DNA of 64,000 nt from the NCBI RefSeq assembly GCF_008801605.1, contig NZ_VZPJ01000003.1, positions 62,001 to 126,000 of the forward strand, written 5' to 3'. This document shows positions 10,841 to 19,183 of this stretch, in pieces. This DNA is from Pseudomonas brassicacearum subsp. brassicacearum (GTDB lineage: Bacteria; Pseudomonadota; Gammaproteobacteria; Pseudomonadales; Pseudomonadaceae). The notes under the pieces are model-generated. The model was not told where the DNA came from. It searched no databases and worked only from the letters and a program-made list of their open reading frames with translations. Position 1 is the first letter of the stretch. Every line of letters starts with the position of its first letter. The translations under genes were made by a program, and so were the position numbers.

Positions 10841-12745
10841 ATGAAATGCGACCCCACCCTCTATCGCGCCGCGCCGCCATCACTCGCCGTGAAACCCCGC
10901 CTGATCCGCCATCTGTTCCTGCCGCCACTGGTCATCGCCCTGATGATCGGCCTGGGTTACCTCGGCTTCTGGATCAGCGAGCACTATGGCGTACGTGGCC
11001 TCGCCGAGAATGGCGAACGCCAGTTGGAGCTGCACGCCCGTGCGGTCGAGAGCGAGATCAGCAAGTACACCTACCTGCCCAGCCTGCTGGAGCTTGAGTC
11101 GAGTGTCTCGCAACTGCTCGACGACCCGACGCCCGAGCACCGCAGGACCGTCAATGAATACCTCGAAGGCCTGAACCGCCGCAGCCGCAGCCGGGCCATC
11201 TACGTGATGGACACCACCGGCCGGGTGATGGCCACCAGCAACTGGCGCGATGTCGACAGTTACCTGGGCGAAGACCTGTCCTTTCGCGCCTATTTCCAGA
11301 ACGCCGTGCGCGGCCAGCCGGGGCGCTTCTACGGCATCGGCAGCACCAACGGCGAACCTGGCTACTACCTGGCCCATGGCCTGGAGCAACAAGGCAAGAT
11401 CATCGGCGTGGCCGTGGTCAAGGTGCGCCTCGAAGCCCTGGAGGAACGCTGGCAGCGTGCGCGGTTGGAGGCGTTCGTCAGTGACGAGAACGGCATCATC
11501 ATCCTGTCCAGCGACCCGGCGCGGCGGCTCAAGTCGGTTCGTCCCCTGAGCGACGACACCAAGGAACGCCTGGCCCGCAGCCTGCAGTACTACTGGTTTC
11601 CGCTCAATGAACTGGTGCCCCTGGCCCGGGAACGCCTGGCCGAAGGCATGGAGAAACTGACGTTCCCGGCCAACAGCGAACTGGTGTCCGACGAGCGCGC
11701 CATCAGCTACTTGTCGCAGACCCGGCCCTTGAGCGATACCCCGTGGAATTTCACCCTGCTGACCCCACTTGAAGACCTGCGTCGCCAGGCGATCAACCAA
11801 GGCATCCTGGTAGCCGTGGCCTTCGCCCTGGTGGCGTTCCTGTTGATCGCCTGGAACGAACGGCGCAAGGTCATCGCCACCCGTCTCGCGGCCCGGGAAG
11901 CCTTGCAGCAAGCCAACAACCAGCTCGAGCGTCGGATTACCGAACGCACCACCGACCTGCGCGCCAGCAACGAACGACTCAAGGGCCAGATCCGCGAGCG
12001 GCGGCAGGCCGAAGAGACCTTGCGCCGGGCCCAGGACGAATTGGTCCAGGCCGGTAAACTGGCAGCCATCGGCCAGATGTCCACCAGCATCGCCCACGAA
12101 CTCAACCAGCCGCTGGCGGCACTGCGCACCTTGTCCGGCAATACCGTGCGCTTCCTGGAACGCGGCCAGCTGGACATCGCCAGCGCCAACCTCAAGACCA
12201 TCAACGATTTGATCGACCGCATGGGCCGGATCACCGCCAGCCTGCGCTCCTTTGCCCGCCGTGGCGACGACCAGGGCCAGGCCAGCCTCGGCAAAGGCGT
12301 CGAGGCTGCGCTGCAACTGCTGGGCGCCCGCCTTGAAAGCTTGAACATCCAGATTCATTCAAGCTTCGACGATGTCCAGGTGCACATTGACCAGACGCGC
12401 CTGGAGCAGATCCTGGTGAACCTGATCGGCAATGCCGTGGACGCCATGCAGACACAACCCGAACCGCAGCTGTGGCTCGAAGGCCAGGCCGGCGATGGCA
12501 AATATCGCCTGCGCGTGCGGGATAACGGCCATGGCATTGACCCGCAAGCACGCAAGCATCTGTTCGAACCCTTCTTCACCACCAAACCCGGCGAACAAGG
12601 CCTGGGCCTGGGCCTGACGCTTTCCGCCAGCCTGGCCGCCGCCACGGGTGGATACCTGGGTGTCGAGCATCCGGTCGAGGGCAGTGGAACCACGTTTGTC
12701 CTCAGTTTACCGTTGGTAAGCCTTTTACCTGCCGAGCCGCTATGA
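10841..12745 (+). CDS. aauS: Sensor histidine kinase for acidic amino acids
   Basis: A 634-residue membrane sensor kinase of the DctB/AauS type. A transmembrane helix (about residues 26-46) precedes a periplasmic sensor domain to about 315, a second helix (about 321-338), a coiled linker, the HisKA box SIAHELNQPLAALRTL with the phospho-His near 419, and an ATPase domain with NLIGNAVDA, DNGHGI and GLGLGLTLS. A GTG three bases upstream (10838) is an alternative start; AAGG at 10829-10832 fits either. Overlaps aauR by four bases (ATGA). Next to its likely target transporter, it probably senses periplasmic glutamate/aspartate. Confidence 0.9.
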   Translation: MKCDPTLYRAAPPSLAVKPRLIRHLFLPPLVIALMIGLGYLGFWISEHYGVRGLAENGERQLELHARAVESEISKYTYLPSLLELESSVSQLLDDPTPEHRRTVNEYLEGLNRRSRSRAIYVMDTTGRVMATSNWRDVDSYLGEDLSFRAYFQNAVRGQPGRFYGIGSTNGEPGYYLAHGLEQQGKIIGVAVVKVRLEALEERWQRARLEAFVSDENGIIILSSDPARRLKSVRPLSDDTKERLARSLQYYWFPLNELVPLARERLAEGMEKLTFPANSELVSDERAISYLSQTRPLSDTPWNFTLLTPLEDLRRQAINQGILVAVAFALVAFLLIAWNERRKVIATRLAAREALQQANNQLERRITERTTDLRASNERLKGQIRERRQAEETLRRAQDELVQAGKLAAIGQMSTSIAHELNQPLAALRTLSGNTVRFLERGQLDIASANLKTINDLIDRMGRITASLRSFARRGDDQGQASLGKGVEAALQLLGARLESLNIQIHSSFDDVQVHIDQTRLEQILVNLIGNAVDAMQTQPEPQLWLEGQAGDGKYRLRVRDNGHGIDPQARKHLFEPFFTTKPGEQGLGLGLTLSASLAAATGGYLGVEHPVEGSGTTFVLSLPLVSLLPAEPL

Positions 12746-14070
12746 ACAACGACCTGAGCGTACTGATCGTCGAAGACGACCCCCATGTCCTGCTGGGCTG
12801 CCAGCAGGCGCTGACCCTGGAAGACATTCCCTGCATCGGCGTGGGCAGCGCCGAAGAGGCCCTGGAGCGCGTCGACGATAACTTTGCCGGCATCGTCATC
12901 AGCGACATTCGCCTGCCGGGCATCGACGGCCTGGAACTGCTGACCCGCCTCAAGGCACGGGACCGCAGCTTGCCGGTGGTGCTGATCACTGGCCACGGCG
13001 ACATCTCCATGGCCGTCGGCGCCATGCAAAAAGGCGCCTATGACTTCATGGAGAAACCCTTCTCCCCTGAACGCCTGGTGGACGTCGCCCGCCGTGCCCT
13101 GGAGCAGCGCAGCCTCGCCCGGGAAGTGTCATCGCTGCGTCGGCAATTGGCCGAACGCGATTCCCTGGAAGGCCGGATCATTGGCCGCTCGCCCGCCATG
13201 CAGCACCTGCGCGCGCTGATCGCCAACGTCGCCGATACCTCGGCCAACGTGCTGATCGAAGGAGAAACCGGCACCGGCAAGGAACTGGTCGCTCGCTGCC
13301 TGCACGATTTCAGCCGACGCCACGACAAGCAGTTCGTCGCGCTGAACTGCGGCGGCCTGCCGGAGAACCTGTTCGAAAGCGAGATTTTCGGCCACGAGGC
13401 CAATGCCTTTACCGGAGCCGGCAAACGGCGGATCGGCAAGATCGAGCACGCCGACGGTGGCACGCTGTTTCTCGATGAAGTGGAAAGCATGCCCCTGCCC
13501 TTGCAGATCAAGTTGCTGCGCGTGTTGCAGGAACGCACCCTCGAGCGCCTGGGTTCGAACCAGAGCGTGGCCGTGGATTGCCGGGTGATCGCCGCCACCA
13601 AGTCCGACCTGGACGAAATGGGCCGGACCGGGCAGTTCCGCAGCGACCTGTATTACCGACTCAACGTGGTGACCCTGGAACTGCCGCCACTGCGCGAGCG
13701 GCGCGAAGACATCCTGCAACTGTTCAAGCACTTTCTCCAGCAGTCGTCCCTGCGCTTCGATCGCACGGTACCGGAGCTGGACAACCAGACCCTGTCGAAC
13801 CTGATGAGCCACGACTGGCCGGGCAACGTACGCGAACTGCGCAACGTCGCCGAGCGTTACGCCCTTGGCCTGCCGGCGTTCAAGCGCTCCGGTGCCAGCG
13901 GCGGCAACCAGGGCCTGGCCTTCGCCGAAGCAGTCGAAGCCTTCGAGCGCAACCTGCTGGTGGACGCCCTGCAACGCAGCGGTGGCAACCTGACCCAGGC
14001 CAGCCTGGAACTGGGCATGGCCAAGACCACGCTGTTCGACAAAGTCAAAAAATATGGCTTGAGCCATTAA
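12742..14070 (+). CDS. aauR: Sigma-54-dependent response regulator
   Basis: A 442-residue NtrC/DctD-type activator. The receiver domain has phospho-acceptor Asp55 (ISDIRLPG) and Lys105. The AAA+ domain has Walker A GETGTGK at 174-180, Walker B LFLDEVE at about 242-248 and the sigma-54 contact loop at 221-226. That loop reads NAFTGA rather than the usual GAFTGA. A Fis-type helix-turn-helix with TQASLELGMAKTTLFDKVKKYG closes the protein. In Pseudomonas, AauR activates uptake and use of acidic amino acids with RpoN. Two matching boxes and a sigma-54 promoter stand before aatJ. Confidence 0.92.
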   Translation: MNNDLSVLIVEDDPHVLLGCQQALTLEDIPCIGVGSAEEALERVDDNFAGIVISDIRLPGIDGLELLTRLKARDRSLPVVLITGHGDISMAVGAMQKGAYDFMEKPFSPERLVDVARRALEQRSLAREVSSLRRQLAERDSLEGRIIGRSPAMQHLRALIANVADTSANVLIEGETGTGKELVARCLHDFSRRHDKQFVALNCGGLPENLFESEIFGHEANAFTGAGKRRIGKIEHADGGTLFLDEVESMPLPLQIKLLRVLQERTLERLGSNQSVAVDCRVIAATKSDLDEMGRTGQFRSDLYYRLNVVTLELPPLRERREDILQLFKHFLQQSSLRFDRTVPELDNQTLSNLMSHDWPGNVRELRNVAERYALGLPAFKRSGASGGNQGLAFAEAVEAFERNLLVDALQRSGGNLTQASLELGMAKTTLFDKVKKYGLSH

Positions 14071-14089
14071 TCAACTGGGCGGGAAACCT

Positions 14090-14428
14090 GTGGATCTGAT
14101 TTTCAAGGCGGCGCTCGGTGCAGCCGTGGTGGTCATCCTGGCGATGCTGGCCAAGACCAAGAACTATTACATCGCCGGGCTGGTGCCGCTGTTCCCGACC
14201 TTCGCCCTGATTGCCCATTACATCGTCGGCAAGGGCCGCTCGGTGGACGACCTGAAGACCACCATCGTGTTTGGGATGTGGTCGATCATTCCGTACTTCG
14301 TCTACTTGGCGACCCTTTACGTGATGGTCGACCGCATGCGCCTGGAGGCGTCCCTGGCCGTGGCGGCGGTGGCGTGGTTGATGGCGGCGACGGTGCTGGT
14401 CAGCGTCTGGGTGCGGGTTCACGGCTGA
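14090..14428 (+). CDS. glpM: GlpM-family inner membrane protein
   Basis: A 112-residue, very hydrophobic protein with about four membrane helices, of the GlpM family. In P. aeruginosa GlpM is a small membrane protein linked to the glycerol phosphate region and reported to affect alginate production; its biochemical role is unknown. The start is GTG at 14090, only 19 bases after aauR, so it is probably cotranscribed with the regulator rather than with glpD, which is 7 kb away. The ribosome site is weak (GGCGGGAAA). Confidence 0.8.
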   Translation: MDLIFKAALGAAVVVILAMLAKTKNYYIAGLVPLFPTFALIAHYIVGKGRSVDDLKTTIVFGMWSIIPYFVYLATLYVMVDRMRLEASLAVAAVAWLMAATVLVSVWVRVHG

Positions 14429-14432
14429 TCCC

Positions 14433-14538
14433 TGTAGGAGCTGTCGAGCGAAGCGAGGCTGCGATCTTTTGATCTTTCGCTAGAGACTCAAGTGTCCAAG
14501 GAAAGATCGCAGCCTCGCGTTGCTCGACAGCTCCTACA
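14433..14538. repeat. Palindromic repeat, family 2 (copy 1)
   Basis: A long inverted repeat: TGTAGGAGCTGTCGAGC... at the left and ...GCTCGACAGCTCCTACA at the right, with inner arms GAGGCTGCGATCTTT / AAAGATCGCAGCCTC. It lies between convergent genes and could act as a terminator in both directions. A diverged copy lies at 46992-47095. Confidence 0.88.
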
Positions 14539-14549
14539 CAAACCAGTGA

Positions 14550-15164
14550 TCAGTAGCCGACGGTAAACCGCGTCCGCGAAAACTGCGGTGTTTCCACTTC
14601 ATCGATCATCGCAATGGCGTAATCGGCAAAGCTGATCCAACTGCGCCCGGCGGCGTCGAACAGCAAGTGATCCTTGCCAAGACGAAACTGCTCCGTGCGC
14701 TCGGTTTCGACGAACTCTGCCGAAGGCGAAAGGAAGGTCCAGTCCAGGTCCTGCTCCTGGCGCAGTACGTCCAGGAACAACGCTCCGGCGCTGGCTTCGG
14801 CAAGGTATTCCTCCGGGAAGCCATCGCTGTCGATCACACGAGAGCCGTCCGGGAGCAGCAACGAACCGGCCCCGCCGACCACCAGCAAACGCTTGACCCC
14901 GGCGGCTTTCACCGGCGCGATGACCTTGTCGGCCGGCACGGTGGCAAAGTGGGCCGCGCTGATCACCACATCGTGATCGGTCACCGCCGCGGTCAACGCC
15001 TCGCTGTCCAATACATCCAGCTGCTTGCTGACCACTCCGGCCCTTTCACCGATTTTCGCGGTGTTGCGGGCAATGGCCGTCACGCTGTGACCACGGCGCA
15101 GGGCTTCTTCCAGCAATTGGCTGCCAGCGCGACCGGTGGCGCCGATGATTGCGATTTTGCTCAT
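14550..15164 (-). CDS. NAD(P)-binding oxidoreductase
   Basis: A 204-residue single-domain Rossmann protein. The N-terminal GATGRAGSQL (residues 8-17) is the dinucleotide loop of the atypical short-chain reductase group (NAD(P)H-binding, YwnB/BVR-B-like). LLVVGGAGSLL and the C-terminal SWISFADYAIAMIDE segment fit the same family. Substrate unknown; members are often flavin or quinone reductases or regulatory NADPH sensors. Single gene, followed by the family-2 repeat. The ATG has GAGAACACC upstream, a modest ribosome site. Confidence 0.82.
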   Translation of the reverse strand: MSKIAIIGATGRAGSQLLEEALRRGHSVTAIARNTAKIGERAGVVSKQLDVLDSEALTAAVTDHDVVISAAHFATVPADKVIAPVKAAGVKRLLVVGGAGSLLLPDGSRVIDSDGFPEEYLAEASAGALFLDVLRQEQDLDWTFLSPSAEFVETERTEQFRLGKDHLLFDAAGRSWISFADYAIAMIDEVETPQFSRTRFTVGY

Positions 15165-15244
15165 GGTGTTCTCCAGTGATTACACATAGGGGCTATTAAA
15201 GCTGTGCTCGAAACGGACATGACAAAACTTTGCGGTATGTACAC

Positions 15245-15284
15245 CGTTGTAACGAGGGAGCTTGCTCCCTCGCCACAAAAGCGC
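15245..15284. repeat. Single palindrome GAGGGAGCTTGCTCCCTCGCC
   Basis: One hairpin (GAGGGAGC / GCTCCCTC) lies between the oxidoreductase and the MBL-fold gene. It is related in wording to the REP family but unpaired. It lies immediately after the MBL gene and may serve as its terminator. Confidence 0.6.
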
Positions 15285-15309
15285 ATCCGATACCCTGGAA
15301 TCAGGGTTG

Positions 15310-16188
15310 TCACCACTTCATCTCGCCCTTTGCCACCTTGGCACTGAGCTCCAGGGAACTGTCTTCACCCAGGTTCGGGTAGCGTTGCTTCATGGCGGCG
15401 ATCAGCGCGGCGGAATCCTTGGCCTTGGCGGTTTCTTCATCGAAGGCCTTGATGTAGCCGGCAGTGAATGTCACCGGAGCCAGGGACCGGGCGCTTTCAC
15501 CCAGGTAGTGGCCCGGGATCACGGTGTTCGGTTGCAGCTTTTCAATACCGGCGAGGGTCGCCAGCCAGTCCTTGTGGGACTGCGGTGTCTGGGTGTCAGC
15601 CATCCAGACGTGGATGTTCTCGGCCACCACCACACCGCCTACCACGGCCTTGATCGATGGAATCCACACGAAACTGCGGTCCGGCTGTGGGCCATCGAGG
15701 CCGACGATCTGCAAGCGCTGGCCTTCCAGGGTCAGGCTGTCGCCCTTGAGCACCTGGGGCACGATGGCTTTGGCCGGGGCATCGGTCTTCAGGATCGGTC
15801 CCCAATATTTCAGCTTGCCGTCCATGGTCTGCTTGATGTGCGCGACGGTCGGCGCGGACGCCAGCACCTTGGCCTCAGGGAACGCGGCGGTGAGGGTTTC
15901 CAAACCAAAATAGTAGTCCGGATCGCCATGGCTGATGTAGATCGTGGTCAATCGCTTACCGCTGGCGCGGATTTTTTCCACCACCTGTGCGGCCTGGGTC
16001 TTGCCGAACTGGGCGTCTACCAGGATCGCTTCTTTTTCACCGCTGACCAACACCGAGGTCACCGGGAAAACCGCCGCCGCGCCGGGGTTGTAGACGTCCA
16101 GCGTCAAGCCGGCGGCCCAGGTCTGGGCGGTGAAGGCCAGGGCGGCGGTTGCCAGCAGCAGGCGCTTGAGGGGGATAAATCCGGTCAT
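15310..16188 (-). CDS. Exported MBL-fold protein with altered metal motif
   Basis: A 292-residue metallo-beta-lactamase-fold protein with a signal peptide (about residues 1-26, ending TWAAG). The usual HxHxDH metal motif is replaced by SHGDPDYYFG (residues 86-95): His87 and Asp91 remain, while the second and third His are Asp89 and Tyr92. Other fold features are kept (ILVDAQFG, TVIPGHYLG). Related exported MBL proteins with this wording exist, so it is a subfamily trait rather than a random mutation. Substrate unknown. A divergent LysR gene 113 bases away is the likely regulator. Confidence 0.82.
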   Translation of the reverse strand: MTGFIPLKRLLLATAALAFTAQTWAAGLTLDVYNPGAAAVFPVTSVLVSGEKEAILVDAQFGKTQAAQVVEKIRASGKRLTTIYISHGDPDYYFGLETLTAAFPEAKVLASAPTVAHIKQTMDGKLKYWGPILKTDAPAKAIVPQVLKGDSLTLEGQRLQIVGLDGPQPDRSFVWIPSIKAVVGGVVVAENIHVWMADTQTPQSHKDWLATLAGIEKLQPNTVIPGHYLGESARSLAPVTFTAGYIKAFDEETAKAKDSAALIAAMKQRYPNLGEDSSLELSAKVAKGEMKW

Positions 16189-16301
16189 GGTGTGCTCCGT
16201 TGTCCAAAAGCCCGAAAGGGAATGAGATGGAGCTTAGTGACCTGACTCGTTTCAAAAAATGCGATGATCGAACATAGTTTGTTTCTGAAATCGGGCAGAT
16301 C

Positions 16302-17207
16302 ATGGATCGTCTACAAGCAATGCGGGTGTTCGTCACGGTGGTGGACCTGGGCAGCCAGTCGGCGGCGGCCGAGCATCTGGACCTGTCGCGGCCGGTGGTG
16401 TCGCGGTATCTGGCGGAGCTGGAGGACTGGGTCGGTGCCCGGCTGATGCACCGCACCACTCGCAAGCTGAGCCTGACGGCCGCAGGCACGGAGATCCTGC
16501 CGCGCTGCCGGCAGATGCTCGAGCTGTCCGGCGACATGCAAGCCGCCGTCAGCACCCCGGACGACGCGCCACGGGGCATGCTGCGCATCAGCGCCAGCAC
16601 CTCGTTCGGCCAGGCCCAACTGGCGAGCGCCATGGCCGAATACGTCAAGCGCTACCCAGGGGTGAGCGTCGACCTGCAAATGCTCGACCGCACCGTGAAC
16701 CTGGTGGATGAGCGCATCGACCTGGCGATCCGCATGAGCAACGACCTGGACCCGAACCTGATTGCCCGCCGCCTCACGGTCTGCCGCTCGGTGATCTGCG
16801 CCTCGCCGCACTATCTGCGTGAACACTCGACACCGCTGCGCGTGGAAGAGCTGAGCCGGCACAACTGCCTGACCCACTCCTACGTCGGCAAGAGCCTGTG
16901 GCATTTCGAGCAGGACGGCGAGCAGGTCTCGGTGCCGGTGCAGGGCAACATCAGCGCCAACGAAGCCAGCACATTGCTTCAGGCCACGATAGCCGGTGCC
17001 GGCGTGGCCATGCTGCCCAGCTACCAGGCCGGCGCTCACATCAAGAACGGCGAACTGATCCGCCTGCTGCCTCACGCCGAACCGCGGCGGATGAACATGT
17101 ACGCGGTGTACGCCTCACGCAAACACATGCCGTCGGCGCTGCGCAGCCTGCTGGATTTTCTGGTGCTGAAGTTTCCCGAGATGCCCGAGTGGGATGTGGG
17201 GCTCTAA
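16302..17207 (+). CDS. LysR-family transcriptional regulator
   Basis: A 301-residue LysR regulator. The winged helix-turn-helix covers residues 1-60 (MDRLQAMRVFVTVVDLGSQS, then AAAEHLDLSRPVVSRYLAEL), followed by an alpha/beta effector domain from about 88. The AmpR/AaeR-like branch with LMHRTTRKLSLT after the HTH is common in Pseudomonas. It is divergent from the MBL-fold gene. The 113-base shared region is the obvious place for its binding site, although I see no convincing T-N11-A palindrome there. Confidence 0.92.
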   Translation: MDRLQAMRVFVTVVDLGSQSAAAEHLDLSRPVVSRYLAELEDWVGARLMHRTTRKLSLTAAGTEILPRCRQMLELSGDMQAAVSTPDDAPRGMLRISASTSFGQAQLASAMAEYVKRYPGVSVDLQMLDRTVNLVDERIDLAIRMSNDLDPNLIARRLTVCRSVICASPHYLREHSTPLRVEELSRHNCLTHSYVGKSLWHFEQDGEQVSVPVQGNISANEASTLLQATIAGAGVAMLPSYQAGAHIKNGELIRLLPHAEPRRMNMYAVYASRKHMPSALRSLLDFLVLKFPEMPEWDVGL

Positions 17208-17339
17208 ACGATAGCCGCCTCACCGCCGACCGCCACTGTGGGAGCGGTCGGTGTATTTCTTGTCTCTTCGCCAGGATTTCACCATTAGCCCGCCCCAAGG
17301 CATACTTGCGGCCCTCCGAGTTCCAGAATCCATCGCCCC

Positions 17340-18848
17340 ATGCGTATCCACGTCAGTTTTATCGACCGCGTCGGCATCACCCAGGAAGTCCTGGCCTTGC
17401 TCGGTGGGCGCAATCTCAATCTGGATGCGGTGGAGATGGTGCCGCCCAACGTCTACATCGACGCCCCGACCCTCAGCCCGCAAGTGCTCGACGAGTTGCG
17501 CGAGGCGCTGTTCAGCGTGCGCGGCGTGCAGGCGGTCACCGTGGTGGACATCCTGCCGGGCCAGCGTCGGCACTTGCAGCTCGATGCGTTGCTCGCGGCC
17601 ATGACCGACCCGGTACTGGCCCTGGACAGTGCCGGCAAGGTGTTGCTGGCCAATCCGGCGCTGATTGCCCTGTACGGTCGTGAACCGGCTGGGGAAAGCG
17701 TGGCCGAGCTGTTCGGTGACGAGGCCTTGCTGGACGCCTTGCTGGAGAACGGTTTTCGCTTGCCGCTGCGGGAAATCACCCTCAACGGCCAGACCTTGCT
17801 GCTGGACGCCACACCCATCACCGACGCCGGCGCGCTGCTGACGCTGTATCAACCGAACCGCATCGGCGAGCGCCTGTCGGCCCTGCATCACGATCACGCC
17901 GAAGGTTTCGACGCGCTGCTGGGCGAATCCCCGGCGATCCGCACCCTCAAAGCCCGGGCCCAGCGGGTCGCGGCGCTGGATGCACCGCTGCTGATCCAGG
18001 GCGAAACCGGCACCGGCAAGGAACTGGTGGCCCGGGCTTGCCATGCCATCAGCACCCGTCATGGCGCACCGTTCCTGGCCCTGAACTGCGCGGCATTGCC
18101 GGAGAATCTGGCGGAAAGCGAACTGTTCGGCTATGCCCCCGGCGCCTTCACCGGGGCGCAACGGGGCGGCAAGCCAGGGCTGATGGAGCTGGCGAACCAG
18201 GGCACGGTATTTCTCGATGAAATCGGCGAAATGTCGCCGTACCTGCAAGCCAAGCTGCTGCGCTTCCTGAACGATGGCAGCTTCCGCCGGGTGGGTGGCG
18301 ACCGGGAGATCAAGGTCAACGTGCGGATCCTCAGCGCCACCCACCGCAACCTGGAGAAAATGGTCAGCGAGGGCTCGTTCCGCGAAGATCTGTTCTATCG
18401 CCTGAACGTGCTCAATGTCGAAGTCCCGCCGCTGCGGGAACGCGGCCAGGACATCCTGCTGCTGGCGCGTTACTTCATGCAGCAGGCCTGCGCGCAGATC
18501 CAGCGCCCGGTCTGCCGCCTGGCCCCCGGCACTTACCCGGCCCTGCTGGGCAACCGCTGGCCGGGCAACGTGCGGCAATTGCAGAACGTGATCTTCCGCG
18601 CCGCCGCCATTTGCGAAAGCAGCCTGGTGGATATCGGCGACCTGGACATCGCCGGCACCTCCGTGGCGCGTCAGGGCGATGTGGAAGTCGAAAGCCTGGA
18701 ACAGGCCGTGGAAAGCTTCGAGAAGCACCTGCTCGAAAGCCTCTACGTCAACTACCCCTCCACCCGCCAGCTCGCCAACCGCCTGCAAACTTCCCACACC
18801 GCGATTGCCCATCGGTTGCGTAAATACGGGATTTCCGGGAAACCATAA
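17340..18848 (+). CDS. gcsR: TyrR-like sigma-54 activator of glycine cleavage genes
   Basis: A 502-residue enhancer-binding protein with TyrR layout: an N-terminal ACT domain (1-75, MRIHVSFIDRVGITQEVLAL), a PAS domain (about 80-180), an AAA+ domain with Walker A GETGTGKE (221-228), intact GAFTGA (268-273) and Walker B VFLDEIGE (290-297), and a TyrR-type HTH at the C-terminus (TRQLANRLQTSHTAIAHRL). GcsR of P. aeruginosa occupies the same place before the gcv genes and activates them in response to glycine with RpoN. Three 18-bp boxes and a sigma-54 promoter lie between this gene and gcvH. The ribosome site before the ATG is poor. Confidence 0.9.
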   Translation: MRIHVSFIDRVGITQEVLALLGGRNLNLDAVEMVPPNVYIDAPTLSPQVLDELREALFSVRGVQAVTVVDILPGQRRHLQLDALLAAMTDPVLALDSAGKVLLANPALIALYGREPAGESVAELFGDEALLDALLENGFRLPLREITLNGQTLLLDATPITDAGALLTLYQPNRIGERLSALHHDHAEGFDALLGESPAIRTLKARAQRVAALDAPLLIQGETGTGKELVARACHAISTRHGAPFLALNCAALPENLAESELFGYAPGAFTGAQRGGKPGLMELANQGTVFLDEIGEMSPYLQAKLLRFLNDGSFRRVGGDREIKVNVRILSATHRNLEKMVSEGSFREDLFYRLNVLNVEVPPLRERGQDILLLARYFMQQACAQIQRPVCRLAPGTYPALLGNRWPGNVRQLQNVIFRAAAICESSLVDIGDLDIAGTSVARQGDVEVESLEQAVESFEKHLLESLYVNYPSTRQLANRLQTSHTAIAHRLRKYGISGKP

Positions 18849-18907
18849 GCTCGCTCCCACAAGGGTTCTGTGTTGTGGTCGAAATCACGTCAAAAACGAC
18901 CTCCACC

Positions 18908-18925
18908 TGTACTGAAAGCGCTACA
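18908..18925 (+). promoter_or_regulatory. GcsR box 1
   Basis: TGTACTGAAAGCGCTACA, the first of three 18-bp imperfect palindromes sharing TG--(N)12--TACA and the right half GCGCTACA/TCGCTACA. It lies one base before box 2. Confidence 0.7.
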
Positions 18926-18926
18926 G

Positions 18927-18944
18927 TGGAACGATATCGCTACA
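18927..18944 (+). promoter_or_regulatory. GcsR box 2
   Basis: TGGAACGATATCGCTACA, 19 bases from box 1 start to start. The right half is identical to that of box 3. Assignment to GcsR rests on position and on the known three-site control of gcv in P. aeruginosa. Confidence 0.7.
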
Positions 18945-19007
18945 CCCATCGCTAAGCAGCGCTGCGCAAGGCTTTGATCCCACAACGATTTTATCCAGCC
19001 TCCCACC

Positions 19008-19025
19008 TGTAGCGATTTCGCTACA
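19008..19025 (+). promoter_or_regulatory. GcsR box 3
   Basis: TGTAGCGATTTCGCTACA is a perfect palindrome (8-base arms, 2-base centre). It begins 81 bases after box 2 and ends 64 bases before the -24 element. Confidence 0.75.
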
Positions 19026-19089
19026 GCGAAGTCGAGCCAAGCTTCGAAAAAACCAGTCAAGTGGTTGATATATAAGCACTTATTAATAT

Positions 19090-19105
19090 TGGCCGCATTC
19101 TTGCT
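19090..19105 (+). promoter_or_regulatory. Sigma-54 promoter of gcvH
   Basis: TGGCCGCATTCTTGCT: GG and GC are exactly 12 bases apart, and the -12 element TTGCT is perfect. It lies 79 bases before the gcvH ATG and downstream of three activator boxes. No competing sigma-70 promoter is obvious. Confidence 0.8.
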
Positions 19106-19183
19106 ATGGGTATTAGCATTCGGCCGGGCCAAGCCCCGCGCCTTCTTCGCGTCCACCAGACGAATCTGGCCCCAGGAGTTTCC

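Noticed and set aside
18849..19183. Glycine riboswitch before gcvH
   Set aside because: No tandem aptamer pattern; the region is explained by activator boxes and a sigma-54 promoter.
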